Shown here piece after piece: positions 23,747 through 36,170 of a DNA stretch of 64,000 nt. Position numbers and translations under genes: made by a program. Where the stretch lies: positions 10,364,109-10,428,108 of the forward strand of contig CM072165.1 in NCBI GenBank assembly GCA_036850595.1. Reading direction: 5' to 3'. Position 1 is the first letter of the stretch. Every line of letters begins with the position of its first letter. Below the pieces are notes generated by a model. That model was not told where the DNA came from. It made no database searches and saw nothing but the letters and a program-made list of their open reading frames with translations. This stretch comes from Rhyacichthys aspro (Eukaryota > Chordata > Actinopteri > Gobiiformes > Rhyacichthyidae).

Positions 23747-25323
23747 TGCAACAAACTATATTAATTGGATTTCATGGCCAAAAAATACACAAGAAAATAA
23801 AATAAATTCAAAATAAATAAAATTGTCATTGAAAAGTTTGTCAAAAAACAAAAAAGGCAGACAATATAAGCCAAGAATATGCCAACGGTACACCTAGTAA
23901 TCAGATAAAATGATAGACCTTTGTGTATTGGTCTATTACATGGCTCTGACATGATGAAAGGATAAAGATGATCAAAGGCCTTAGTCATTGTACAGTGAGT
24001 GGGCTTTGTCAATGACATAGTTTACTGTAGAAAAAAAAAAAACCTCAAAGGTGGTCTCACTTGTTGCATTTCTGTCTCAAATGAAGACAGTTTGATTTGA
24101 CAAATATGTTTTTCTATTAACTATTTACAATGGCTTTGCTTCACCTTTCTCCTATTAGTTAATGTGGATCAACATGGCAACATTAAAGGTAATTAAATAC
24201 ACAAGTAAATTAAATTCTTTTAAAAATCACGTATTAAAGGTTATCTTAAAAAAAAAAGAATTATATTATAACTAATCCAATCCACTGTATGGATTTCCTG
24301 GCACCACACAGATACAAAACCATTAATAAATTCAGAAATGTTTTATCTCCTTGTGAAGCCTCTCCAATGTCTTCTGAACTCCAAAATATGAACCTGTTGG
24401 AGCTCTTTTTTCTACTTAAATATTTCTGAGCTTCTGAATTGGCTTGCTTGAGATGTTTGAGATTTTGTGAGGTCACAAAAGCCACTTCACTTCACTAGTA
24501 CCCATTTAAACAGCCTCAGCCAATTAGACGCTCCAATTTGGTTGTGGCGTTTTTTTAAATCGAAAAAGAAAAATCTGAAAAGGAGCACAACAGTGATGAC
24601 TTAAAATGAGTTTTTATTTAATCTACAGTGTAAATACATACAGTTAATGGTTAATAGAAACTCTGTGTTTTGAGAGAAAAGTGAAGAGAGAATCCTGGCC
24701 AAGAAAATCAAATCCAAAACAAACAATCTCCAGTTCTTTCCCTGCTCAGGAGATATGTACCATTCAACAACTTTTGATTTGTAGCCTTGTAAGCACTAAT
24801 CCAGTTTCCCTACGTCAATAGCATCTTTCAGACAATCCTCTGTGGCGTTCCGTGTTCCAAACGAGCCTGATAAACGCACACAGAAATGATCTACGGAGTC
24901 ACATCGACACCAGAACAGACATTAAACACTGACGGCGCAGACAGAAGAAGACAGACTGTAGAACAATAATATTCAAAGCACCGCAGTGGAATCCAGGAAA
25001 CAAATGCTCCCGTTACAGGAAGAGATTCACAGACACAGAGTTTATTAATCCTCAGAGTCGCAGTAACCACGGACAGAGACACACGACTGTTTGTTTGCTT
25101 GTATCCGAGGCGGCCTGCTCTGTTGATTTACATAAGCTTTGTAAATGTTCATTTCATTTAGACTGCAAATTTAACAAATGATAATGGACTCAGATTTACG
25201 ATAAAAGATGTTTACTGAGAAAATATGTACGACACTGTAATAACTCGGATCCTGAGACACCGTTATGTTGTTCCTGTGGTTTGGTACTTTAAATTTCTAG
25301 GGCGATTCAGGTTTTTTGGCAAG

Positions 25324-25518
25324 ATGGCTGCTGATACAATTGTCTCTGTGCAGCCGAGTGACGCAGAGCAAAACAAACATGGCCCTAGCGGCAATGCTTT
25401 CGGTAATTCATATTCACAGATTGCTACCGCGACACTACAGTCTCTGAAGGATGTCGGATTTTTTCCCAAAATGTATTTTCTCCACCCAAACCAAGTTTTA
25501 AAGCTCACAAACCAATAA
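25324..25518 (+). CDS. Short ORF with ATG in AAGATGGCTGC context, uncertain
   Basis: 64 codons, starting MAADTIVSVQPSDAEQ and ending FLHPNQVLKLTNQ. The ATG sits in GCAAGATGGCTGC, which fits both a good Kozak context and a YY1-type motif that is common at promoters and LINE 5' ends. No domain is recognised. A lysine-rich 72-codon frame follows at 25637-25855. It could be a first exon, a retroelement 5' end or chance. Confidence 0.2.
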   Translation: MAADTIVSVQPSDAEQNKHGPSGNAFGNSYSQIATATLQSLKDVGFFPKMYFLHPNQVLKLTNQ

Positions 25519-26680
25519 TTAGTGTGAAAATCTGATGCATTAGCTACACATTTAGCGACTTACATACAACGTACATTAGCGACTTCTCATATTAATCAGA
25601 GACAAAAGGCACTAAACTATTGTAAAGATAAGTAACATGGAGGAATGTTCCATAAAGTTAGATAAAATGACACTTAGCAAGAGTCCAGGGATCAAAAATG
25701 GGGCTTACAATGAGGGCAAATTGAAGAGAATTAAAAAAATGATGTGTGAAAAAGAGGTTAAAAACAAACAAATAACAAATAAAATAAAGAAAAAAGACGA
25801 TAAAGAAAAACCCTCACATTCAAACACTGTAAAACTTAATAAAAATAGACGATAGAAGTGTCACAATCTTCTTCTTATTTACTATTCCAGCCCATCACTA
25901 ATTTGAGCTTGAGACCCTTGGCTTATGTCGTTACCATGGAAACCCGTATGCTCATTTACACAACAGAGAGCCGTAACATTAACATAGAGATGATTTTCTG
26001 TCTGAACATTTTTCCTGTATCTGTAAATACAATAGGAGACATTTTAAAAATCAATATACCGATTGTTTGTGGACAAGAGAAAAATACATTGAGAAACTGA
26101 TTTGTCTTTTACCTGATGACAGAATTAGAATTACTACTTTAATGACTACTATTGGATGCCGGGGTTTTGGATCAACACAAAAGGTATAAATAAATAACAG
26201 TACTGCTTAAAAAGGTAAAAAGATGAAGGCTATAAGTTAAAAATACAAACATATCCATTACACTCAGCTATTTCACAGCTATTTTCACATCCACAAAAGA
26301 AGTTAAAATATTGCACTTCAATGATTCAAATTATGGCAGCTTTTAAGGTGACAATGGCTCTTGTTTTTTTAATCTGTTATTTTCATATTGTTCGTAGCAC
26401 TGTGCCAAAATGTACGCTAACTTCTTTAACAGTTTGGTCACGAGATGTTTTATATTAGCACTGAAAATGTATAGAAATGGTAGACATGGAATCAGATCTA
26501 AAAAATTTTCTCACATGGTTACACTTCCTGATTTCGCTCATACGGACAAAACATCTTTCACTAAATGTAGTGGGTGGACTCTCTCTAACAGCAATATATC
26601 TCTGCTCTGACTCATGGCTGTAATAGTCCAGGACGGAGGAGACACGCTGTGAAATGGTTCGATGGCGGCTTAACCACCAG

Positions 26681-26716
26681 TGTGTGTGTGTGTGTGTGTA
26701 TGTGTGTGTTTGTTTG
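26681..26716. repeat. (TG)n microsatellite
   Basis: TG dinucleotide run with one TA interruption, followed by TTTG units. Confidence 0.9.
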
Positions 26717-27091
26717 TGGTTGAACTGCCAACCCAGAAAATGACAGAGTGGGCTCCAGCCATTTCCAGCCACCCACAAAACACAACCACCAGCGCAGTCA
26801 GCCGTCAGCCTGGCAACCACTAATCTGACCAGACTTTGGCAGAACAACACTGAGCCGGGCCCAGACTGAGGACGCTCAGCTGGGACACAGTCATGGGCCT
26901 GTGTGTGAATTTCTGCTTCTTTTTATGTCAGTTTGCAGCATTCCGGGATGTACAAATATAGTATTCTGCAAATCAAAATGACGTTGTACTTTTGAAAAGA
27001 TCTAGCTTTTTCTCTCTTTGAAGGTAGACCAAAGCTGTGTCTTGAGTTGATTTCTGTTGTGGTCAATTGGAGGCCCTTTACGCAGTCACAA

Positions 27092-27376
27092 AGTGTTAGT
27101 TTTGTTGACGAATGTTTTACATCATAATTTTATCAGCGACATGTTTTGTGCGATCGAACTTGAAGCAAAAACAAATATAAAGTACTTAATGAAAACAAAA
27201 ACTCTGACTAAATGTATCGACGTGGATGAAAACGAAACAAAAGCCAAAATCCAATCAAAATGAGGAGGAGGCGGGACGAGTTGAGATGAGATCCAATCAG
27301 AACTCACGTTTTTGAGCACTGACGTCAGACGTAAATATTTGTTAGCCATGGGAAAACTGCACAACTTCTTTGACAT
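27092..27376 (+). mobile_element. DNA element, GTTAATTTTGTTGACGAA family, copy 3 (5' part)
   Basis: Begins AGTGTTAGTTTTGTTGACGA and keeps the internal blocks ACTAAATGTATCGACG, GAGGAGGCGGGACGAGTTGA and ATTTGTTAGCCATGG. The 3' half is missing. Confidence 0.6.
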
Positions 27377-27539
27377 TCATTACATCGATCAGACTGATTA
27401 AGGATCCTTTCACTTCCATTGAGCTAAAAGATACAGTCCTAATGTGACTCTAATAATGAGTTTTTAATCATTCTAAATTATTATTTAACCAACCTTTTTT
27501 TTAATAAATTCAAACAATTTTATAATGATTTGCTGCTGA

Positions 27540-27690
27540 AGCTGAGTCAAATGCTTTTACTTTACACTTTAAAAGTAAAAGTACTTTCAATTAAGTAATC
27601 ATTTTCATGTGTTACTTTTACTTTTACTTGAGTACATTTCTACCTCTTTATCTGTACTGCGTTCTCCTACTATGAGTGGTTCCAGCTCCA
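27540..27690. mobile_element. MITE remnant with AGTAAAAGTAC arms
   Basis: Contains AAAAGTAAAAGTACTTTC and a facing GTTACTTTTACTTTTACTTG, then GAGTACATTTCTACC, a terminus shared by many fish MITEs. The boundaries are not defined. Confidence 0.4.
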
Positions 27691-28707
27691 ATTTCTCAGG
27701 ACACATTTGTAAGATTTTAGTGCCAGGTTCCAACTGAAAATACAATGTGTGTAATGTGTTAGGGTTACAACTGTTTTTCTACATTGTGTTTCTGCTCACT
27801 TTTTTCCTATATTTATTTTTTCTTCAGGCTTTATCTTCATATATTACTCGAAGACGTGCTGTTTTTGTGTAACCAGATGTGATAAATGTCTCTTAAGTAA
27901 TTTTATATTAATGTTCTTTATTTTTCCTCCAAACACTGAAGCCCAGGATGTTATATCAGTCCGTATCTGTGATGTAAATATGACACGTAACACTTCCTCT
28001 GGAACATTTATCGTTTACTTATCCACATTTTTGGAAATGTTGTAAAGATACGTGAACTTTTGTGAGACGGGGGTTTTTAGGGGAGTCCTGGAGCTGCGCC
28101 ATCTAAACTCTGAGAGAACTCTGAGGGATGTTTACCGCGGTGAAACCCCGGGGGAGGTCGAGTCATTAAATCCCTGGCCAATCTGGGGTCTGCCCTGTCA
28201 ACCCCCCTCTTCTTAAACTCCCACAACAACTTCCTGGTTGTGGTTCTGGTGATGAGTGGCAGCTGGAGGGATACAACGTCCCTCTGATCAGTCCCCACGT
28301 ACAGGAGGAAACTATTAGCTAAACTGGTGTGGTTAGATAATTGGTGCGAACAGGATTTTCTTCAGTCGTCCTTTTATAATTAACCTTTACAGAAATACAA
28401 GACGGTCATTTGAACATGAGAATTGGGTTAAAAAAAAGTAATAGCTTGCATATTCTGTACCATCTTTTAATTACAGAATGTTCTGTGCAGTTACATCCAA
28501 TCTGCTCTAGTGTAAAAATGTCCATCTTCTAGTGATTCACAACCTAATGGGAAAGAGCTTTCGATGTGTAACTAGAACTAGGTGAACTAAGAAACTTCTG
28601 CAGAAATGATTTGCTTTGAAAGAGTTGAAAGAGAAATATGAAGCTAACAAGAGCCTGTTACATCAGCACCATTTGCCTAGAGTTTAAACAGACCTTTATG
28701 ATATTAC

Positions 28708-29190
28708 AAAAAATATACGTCAACAACATATTTTTGTATCCAAAAATTAAAGTAATTAAAAAGTAAAAGTATTGAGAAGGAAAAAGCTGACTAAATGTAT
28801 CAACACTTGAATAAAAACTAAAATGCAGACAGAGAGAGGTGAAATCCAATCAAAAAGAGGAGGAGGCGGGACAAGTTGAGAAGCGATCCAATCAGAACTC
28901 ACGTTTTTGAGCGTTAAGGAAGTGAACAAACATTTGTTAGAGCTTCAGGAAGACGACAGGAGATGAAAAGGCTTTTAAATGTCAAACTATGTTAACACTT
29001 GGGACTTCAATACCAGCCGTAACAGGTTTGTAGAAGTTTCATTTCATTCAGGTAGAAATAATTACTTTAGAAAAAGAAAAAAAAAACACATTAAAAATGC
29101 ATTACCATTTACATTTTAGTGGAGGATAAGGATTAGGATACTGATTATTAGATGACTACATTATGACTAAAACTAAATTACATTTTACAC
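28708..29190 (+). mobile_element. DNA element, GTTAATTTTGTTGACGAA family, copy 4
   Basis: Internal blocks match the other copies: CTGACTAAATGTATCAACAC, GAGGAGGCGGGACAAGTTGA, CAATACCAGCCGTAACAGGT and TAGATGACTACATTATGACT. Both ends are degraded. Confidence 0.6.
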
Positions 29191-29194
29191 TATT

Positions 29195-29285
29195 GGATCC
29201 GCAATCTATCCATCTTCTTCCTCTCATCTGGGGCCGGGTCATGGGGGCAGCACTCTTAGCAGAGAAGCCAAGGAAACTCATTTCA
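29195..29285. mobile_element. LINE 3'-end-like fragment
   Basis: Reads CTGGGGCCGGGTCATGGGGG then CAGCACTCTTAGCAGAGAAG, a version of a very common fish repeat tail. Only about 90 bp remain. Confidence 0.45.
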
Positions 29286-32200
29286 ACTGCCACTATCTGA
29301 TATCTTCTCCCTTCAGTCAGGACTATATAAATAAATGTACGCTTACAGGCCTCTCTGAAAGACATCTTGTTAATACTGCCAGTTGTTGATCAGAGTTGAA
29401 TCGTGGCCCACAACACACTCAGCGTTTCTAATGGCTCCCTTTGGCGTCTGTCACACTGCCGGTTCTACCCCATTTACACAGACATTGTGTGGTGAAAGCT
29501 GGGAAAAAAAAGTCACACGGTGTGACAGGGACCTGAAGTGTACATCCAGTAAATATGACTGAGAACAGTGTGTGACAACAGTAGGATGTAGCTGAAAGTC
29601 ATCAAATCAAGGTTAGCTATGACTGTAGAACTGTACAGACATTGAGCTAACGTTAGCATCTACAGAGCATTAACGAGCATCTTCCCAAATAGTAAATGCT
29701 AGCAGAGTCAAATTTGCTCAGTTTGTAGATGACTGATGTGTATATATGTATTTATGTGTATATTTGTGTGTATTGGTACTATATATGAGGGTATATTGAT
29801 GAAACGGGCTTTCTTTGTGACAAAAAATAATGGTAAACAGTTAACAGATACAAAGCATAATCAGTGCATGAAGTAAATATTTAACTGCTCAAATAAATGA
29901 ATGAATGATTTACTTTAAACTACACTTTTTGATATGTTTTCATTTTCATTTTATTCCACATTTGTCCCTTTTATATAATTTTGCACTTTATCTGTTTGTG
30001 AGTTGTTTCAACAGGTAAATTTCATCAAGTTTCATCAGTCTCATCTTGTTCTTTGGTTTGACGATCGCTGTCGAGTCCGACTGTTTTTATTTTAGCAGAT
30101 AATCGTCTGTTTTATTCCCGCAGTTTCCCTGAAGGCAGCAACTGTTGAGTGCAAGATAGTGCCTTAGGTTTCAGATCGCAACAAACTGATTCAGGCTTTC
30201 GTCGAATGAAGTAGGTTTGCATTTAAACAAACCAAAGAACATATTCATTAACAGGTTTATGACAAGATGTGAGTGATTTTAGATTGTAGTCGCTTTGAGA
30301 TTTGCGCTGCTTTGATAAACCGTGAGAAAGAAAGAGAAAAAGAACGTAAATTGGAGAAGTTTTGCTCTGTAGTCATCTTTACGCCTTGTACAAACCTTCA
30401 TGAAATACTCTAAAGTGACTCGATGATGCGGTGAATTGTGAGCTTTGTAGAATATAGGATCAAAAAATGATGATCCCATGTGGACAACTTGCCCTTCCCT
30501 GAGAGACACTACGTCATCAGATGGTGAAGCTGCCGCAGGGTAAAAAGGATCCCCTGGATTTGGGAATTTCCTGTTTATTCCCGTGTTCTTAATAGCACAC
30601 TGAATGGTTGGTTACATGTTTCTCAGACTGAACATACTGGCAAGTGTTTCCAGTGAGTGACTTTGGAAACTGAATGGACCCAGCGCTCTAGCCTTAAAAC
30701 CGAGGTGGAGTTTTGCTGTTAAATTGGTGCTCCAGTGTTTGTGCAGCCTGCTTCAAATAGCTCTGGGTCAACACAGCCTGCCCCAAAAGCATTCTCACGC
30801 TCCGACTGAGCCTTCCCCAAAATACAACAGGAAATCGGAGGTTAGTACGCGAGCAGAGGGGGTCAGCGGGGAGGGGGGCTGTGTACCGACTGCCATATAT
30901 GTCAGCTTTACTGTATGTTTGTCCTGAGAGCTGCCGTCTTCTCACCACTTTGATATTTTTGGCATTCTTCAGGCTCCAGCAGAGTTTTATCTAGAGTGCT
31001 GTAAATACCAATAACAATGATCCCAGAATGAAACATGAACCTCAGAGAACCTCTTAATCTTTTTCTGATACAGGCTCGGCTCATAAAAGCAACACCCGTC
31101 TGTTTTTGTGAAAGAGAACACAGTGGACAGGTGGTATCCCTCAGGGCACCAAACTGAGAACGTTTAACATCTAGAAAAGAATCAGAAAACAATTGTAAAA
31201 AAGGTACAAGGACACATGCAGAAATCTTCATCTAGTGGTTCCGTTAAGATAGATTACTGTAAAGATACACAGAGCTTTTTTGGCTCTAATTCCTTTTTTT
31301 CCCCCTTTTTTTTTTCTCTAGTCAGAAAAGTTGGAGAACTCCTAAAACTCAATTGACCTGTCAACAAGCCAAAGAACAGAAGGTTTTCTGGACTGGATAT
31401 TTATAAAAATATGCTTTTAGACAAACACATGTAGTCTGTTTCATTTAGTCATTTTAGCACCAAAACTGAAAACGATCCAATTCGATCTGTCAGTAAAAAC
31501 CGCTTAACGTTACGTGACATATTTTGTTGCTAATTTATGATGCTCTTTCTGTTTGGGCTCGTCTGTGGTCCGCTTGGCATTCACATTTCAATCAAACTGC
31601 AGCAGAGTTCACTTAGAAGCGCCCCGAGACCTCAGTTTTGAAGGGGTCCCGGCCTTCCAGACCAGGGAACACTATGGGTGCTCCATATGGACATTTTCTG
31701 AAAGAAAGTCAGTGGGGAACAGCAAAGGTTTTTTTTTTCCATTGTATGCTGTCATTCTTATACATGTTGAAAAAATCATTGTGGCCAAAAAAACATTGTT
31801 TGTTGAAATTGCTGAAGCTAGAGATTCAGCTCGAATACATTCATTTACAGAGTTGTATTTTTATACATCACCGTTCTGCCCTGCCTTCACGTACATTGGT
31901 CAGAAGTGAATACGCGGAACATGATGGCACTTTTTGGGTTTAATCTCCAGTGAGCAACATCCACAGTAAATCGATTGTTGTCATTAACTATTCTGGATCC
32001 TTGCGTGACAATACATCAATGAGTAAAACGTACCAAACTGCTCTGAGCAAACACAGCTATCTTAAATTAGCATGCTGTCTGTAAGTGATAACTGCAGTTC
32101 ACGGAGTGGGAATACACAAAACCAGTGTTATGTTACTAGTACTCCTCATTTTTACACAATACCATTCTTGGTATTGACATTTTTGTTTTATGTTAATGTC

Positions 32201-33493
32201 AACAGTTGAGAAGTGGAGAAGCAAAGTTTCAGAGTTCATGCGTATTTTACCAGTTTCCAAAGACAAGATAGACAGAGCAATAATATATGAAAAAAGTATG
32301 CAGTATGTAGATAGTTATTCAATAATAATTTTATAGTCCAATTACATGTATTTTAAGATGAACTTGGCAAAATGACCTTCTTGAGGGAAAAAGCAAAACA
32401 CTTCATTTCATTGCCACTGTTTACACCCAACAACATGTCGAGAAGCTGGTAATAGTCATATTTGACATCTTGTACAAACACAAAGAAAACCTTTCCCACA
32501 TCAGAAAATTGATTTGATCTTGTGATGCGACTTTGGATAACAGGCCGATGAGGCCGTCAGAAATGTCTCCATGTTGTTTACCAGCTTCATTTTAAACAGC
32601 AGCCTCCCACACAGACAGGACCTGACCTCAGTACCTTTCTGCAGAAACATTTCCAAGATTTCTAATACGGCAAGCTCAGATGACTCAGAGCAGGTGTTAG
32701 TTACAACTCACTGTTTGTGCCTGGTCGCATTCCGCTGGCACATTAGATTAAAGGCTAGATGAGATACAAGCGCGCACCACTACAGGCATTTTGTGGTGAC
32801 CTTTTGTGAAACTGAAAGCAAATATCACACAGGGACAAGAGTAACTATGTCCTAGCTCCGTCACCTACGCGCAGACAAAAAATGAAAGACTTCTAATCTT
32901 TTTCTCGAAACTGTCGCGGCAAATAATGCTGTTCTGACTGTTCAAAATAAAAGATGGTGAGTAACAGGACCTTGCAATGTCCGCCCCTGACAACATTATT
33001 ACTGATCTGTGCCATCAATTCAGGACTGACTGAGTCTCCAATGTTACAAAAACACATTGAAATAAATTATGAAACGTCACGACTTTAAATTGTCTTTTGT
33101 TTTGTTTTTCCTCTGCTCGGCTCTGACCTTTTCTCTCTCCTCAGGTGACTTTAGTCTGACGGACAAACAGGAGTCTGCCATTGACTGAAATAAAAGGCAG
33201 AAGTCGCAATAAACCTGTTAAAAGTGGGTCCGTTGCAGTGTTCGGACGAGTTTCTGTTGTACCTCCCACATGAGCCCCCAAATTGTTTAATTGTCATGAT
33301 TAATATGTTGTGATTTTTTCCTTCCATCAATGTGGTTCTATTCAATGTTTATTCAAATTGCCAATAGCATTAGTAGAGCATATGTATTCCTGTGGTGTGG
33401 TCACATATTTTTTCCAAAATTTTTATTTTTAAGCCAGTAATTAACTTCAGTCCTCACCATACATGAGAAATATGTATGACTTTTTCTGAATTT
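29286..33493. other. No gene seen
   Basis: Mostly unique A+T-rich DNA. Frames of 107-118 codons at 30908-31231 (minus) and 31553-31909 (plus) have no recognisable domain and no plausible splice context. Confidence 0.5.
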
Positions 33494-33497
33494 TTAA

Positions 33498-33959
33498 CCC
33501 CTTAAAAGTCACTTTGTGTGTTTACTTTTTGTGTTTTATGAAAAAAACACAAAAAGTATTTTATGAATTTATTTATTTATTTTTATCCAAGTCAAAAAAC
33601 ACTGATTTGGATCAATTTTTATTTTTTTGTGCAAAGTCACTTGTAAATAAACTGCTCCACCTGGGTTCCACAGACACAAAAAATGTTTTAATGGTTGCCA
33701 TGGAAACATTAAAAAACAACTAAAAATAGACAAGACACAGAAAACCAATTGTAATGGCAGTGTCTTGAAAAAAACTGAAAAAACTGAATGGGAGTCAATG
33801 GTACAAAAAATGCCAAAGGGACACAGGTGGCACTATTTAGCTTAAAAGGCATAAAATTCACCACAAAATATACAACCTGGCCAAATGTTATGCCATTTGC
33901 ATCAACACAGCCAAAAATTCAAAAAACACACACAAAAAATTGTCCAGGGACCAGGAGGG
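33498..33959. mobile_element. piggyBac-like MITE flanked by TTAA
   Basis: 462 bp between TTAA at 33494-33497 and TTAA at 33960-33963. It begins CCCCTTAAAAGTC and ends GGACCAGGAGGG, fitting the CCC...GGG ends and TTAA target duplication of piggyBac elements. The inverted repeat is weak. The interior is A-rich and non-coding. Confidence 0.45.
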
Positions 33960-35862
33960 TTAAGGGAAACTGCCGTAATTCTTCTATGAGTCTGTTTGTT
34001 CTGTACAGCGGAGATTTATGTGACATTTGTATCTCCTGTCATTTCTTTATCTAACTCTTCAAGGTTCAACTACATTTTACTGAGGCTCTAACCTACTTTG
34101 CCAAACAGAAAACATTGTCTAATCCAAACCTTACAGAGGTAGAGGTCAAACTTTAGATTGATATGAGAAGCAGGCTGAGTGGATGATGTATAAGGTTGGA
34201 GCAGACAAAATGTCAAATGTGGAATGTGAGGTCACTTCCTGTTGACAGCACACGTCATCAGCACATAACATAACATAACCCCATAACCGATCCATGTTTC
34301 ACTGTGAGACGAGCAAACATTCAAGCTGTGCTAAGGATATTTTTCAAGTGTAGTTTAAATCTTTAAGTGAAAATTTGACCTCACGTATGTTTCCTGGTGC
34401 TTTTTTCACATTTTAGTTTTATAATAAGTGCATAAACCAGTCAAAGTTTTGGTAGTGTGCACCAGTTAGGCCATAGTACACTAGCTGAAAAGCAAAAATA
34501 AGTACAATGTGAAACTGCAACATTTTTTAAAACAAAGCTTGTCTTGTTTTTGTCATAAAAAGTAATATGTCGAATACAAAGACAGTGGCTCAGTGGGCTT
34601 TTTTTGTTTACTACAAACTTTGCAATTTCGGACCAAGGTAAGACTGTAAAAAGGTCTTACAACCATAAAGCAGATTTGTGAATTCTACAGAGAGCTGGGA
34701 ATTAATCATTATACTTTGAGCAAAAACAGACTGCGACAGAATAATATTTACTAGACAGAGGTGAAAAGTTTGAGCCTGGTGTGGATTAAGCTACTGTGTT
34801 GCTACCTGGAGACCTAGATGTTTTCTAGGTGACAGAAAGACGAACGTTTTCCTCTCCAAAAGTAAGACTATGCACTAAATCAAATGATGGATGACTTCTG
34901 GAGCCGGCAGATCCAGTTTTGGAAATGTTGAGTCATTTTACTGTCTCCTATGTGTCACTGTAGCACGGCCTTACAAGGAAAACACAACTTCTGATAAAAG
35001 ATTAGGTCTCTGCATTCTGTATCGCCTCTGATCCGTTGCAGGACTCGTGGGACTCCCAAGTGTCAAACTCCAGCACTGAGAAAATATGCTGGATATTTGT
35101 TCAAGATGGAGGCAGGAGGGGGGTGTAAACTAAAAAACAAGATGAGCACACGAACGCTGCGGTTTCAAGTTGAATTTCTCATCGGAATGGGACTTTAAAA
35201 GAGAAAGACTGTGGCAAAAACATGAAGGAGGATGACAAAGCGATGTCCTGACCTCACTTACTCCCAGGCTACTTCGGTTTTGGAACGCCTCCCGACAGTC
35301 GTCCATGGGTGTCCAGAAATAGACGCTGGTGCTCCGGCTGGGAACAAACAGGAGTCGCCAACCTCGGGGCCAAACACCAGAACGGGAATGACCGGGTCCC
35401 ACTGGGAGAGGACAACGGGGCTACGAGTACTTCTGCACAAGAGTTCTGCACTTCAAACAACCTCTAAATGTGTGGAAGCCGGGTGGGAGGATTTATTACG
35501 ACAGCCTATACTTGAGCCTGAACATTAATCAACAATATAGACACTATTAGTGATCGAGTCATTCCATCCTGCTATTTTTTCCCACCACTATTTCCCAAGT
35601 GTCACGCAGAGACAAAAACAGGAAGTGTAAAGCCACAAAGAACGTCAGAAAATGTCACACTTGAGAAGACTGATGTGCACTATTGACCCTTTTAAATCGG
35701 CTACACATGTATTTTTCTGCCGGAAGTTAAGCCTACAACCTTTTGACAAATTAGCATTAGCCACCAAAAATCTCAAATTGTGCATAAACAAGATGGTTTC
35801 GACAAATGACTACATGTGTGTGTTGTCAGAGCCTGGGTAGAGAGCGTTAGCAACTGCCTCCA

Positions 35863-36170
35863 TACAGTGCTAAAGTAAAAAGTTAAAAGTATTTGCCCCC
35901 TTCCTGAATTGTTTTTGTTTCAGATCATCAAACAAATTTAAAAAATAGACAAAGATAATTAAAGTAAATGCAAAATGCAGTTTTTTAAGTGATGATTGTA
36001 TTTATTAAGGTGGAAAAAGCTTTCTGAACTCACATGGCCCGATGTGAAAAAGAATTTGCCCCTAAATGCTTGAAAACCCTCCAAATTAAGACTGCAAAGA
36101 AGTCCACATAATCAGTTACTAGGTTAAGGGCGCATGAAATCAGGAAGGGGGCAAATATGATGCTGTGAAT
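35863..36170 (+). mobile_element. Tc1/mariner-like non-autonomous element, copy 1
   Basis: Begins TACAGTGCTAAAG... with AGTATTTGCCCCCTTCCTGA and ends AATCAGGAAGGGGGCAAAT followed by GCTGTGAA, an inverted terminal repeat. Internal AAATGCAAAATGCAGTTTTT and ACATGGCCCGATGTG match a widespread fish family. The superfamily is inferred from the TA-type ends. Confidence 0.65.

Noticed and set aside
26455..26850. 131-codon minus-strand frame with a His-Thr run
   Set aside because: The run is the translated (TG)n microsatellite and the rest shows no family signature.
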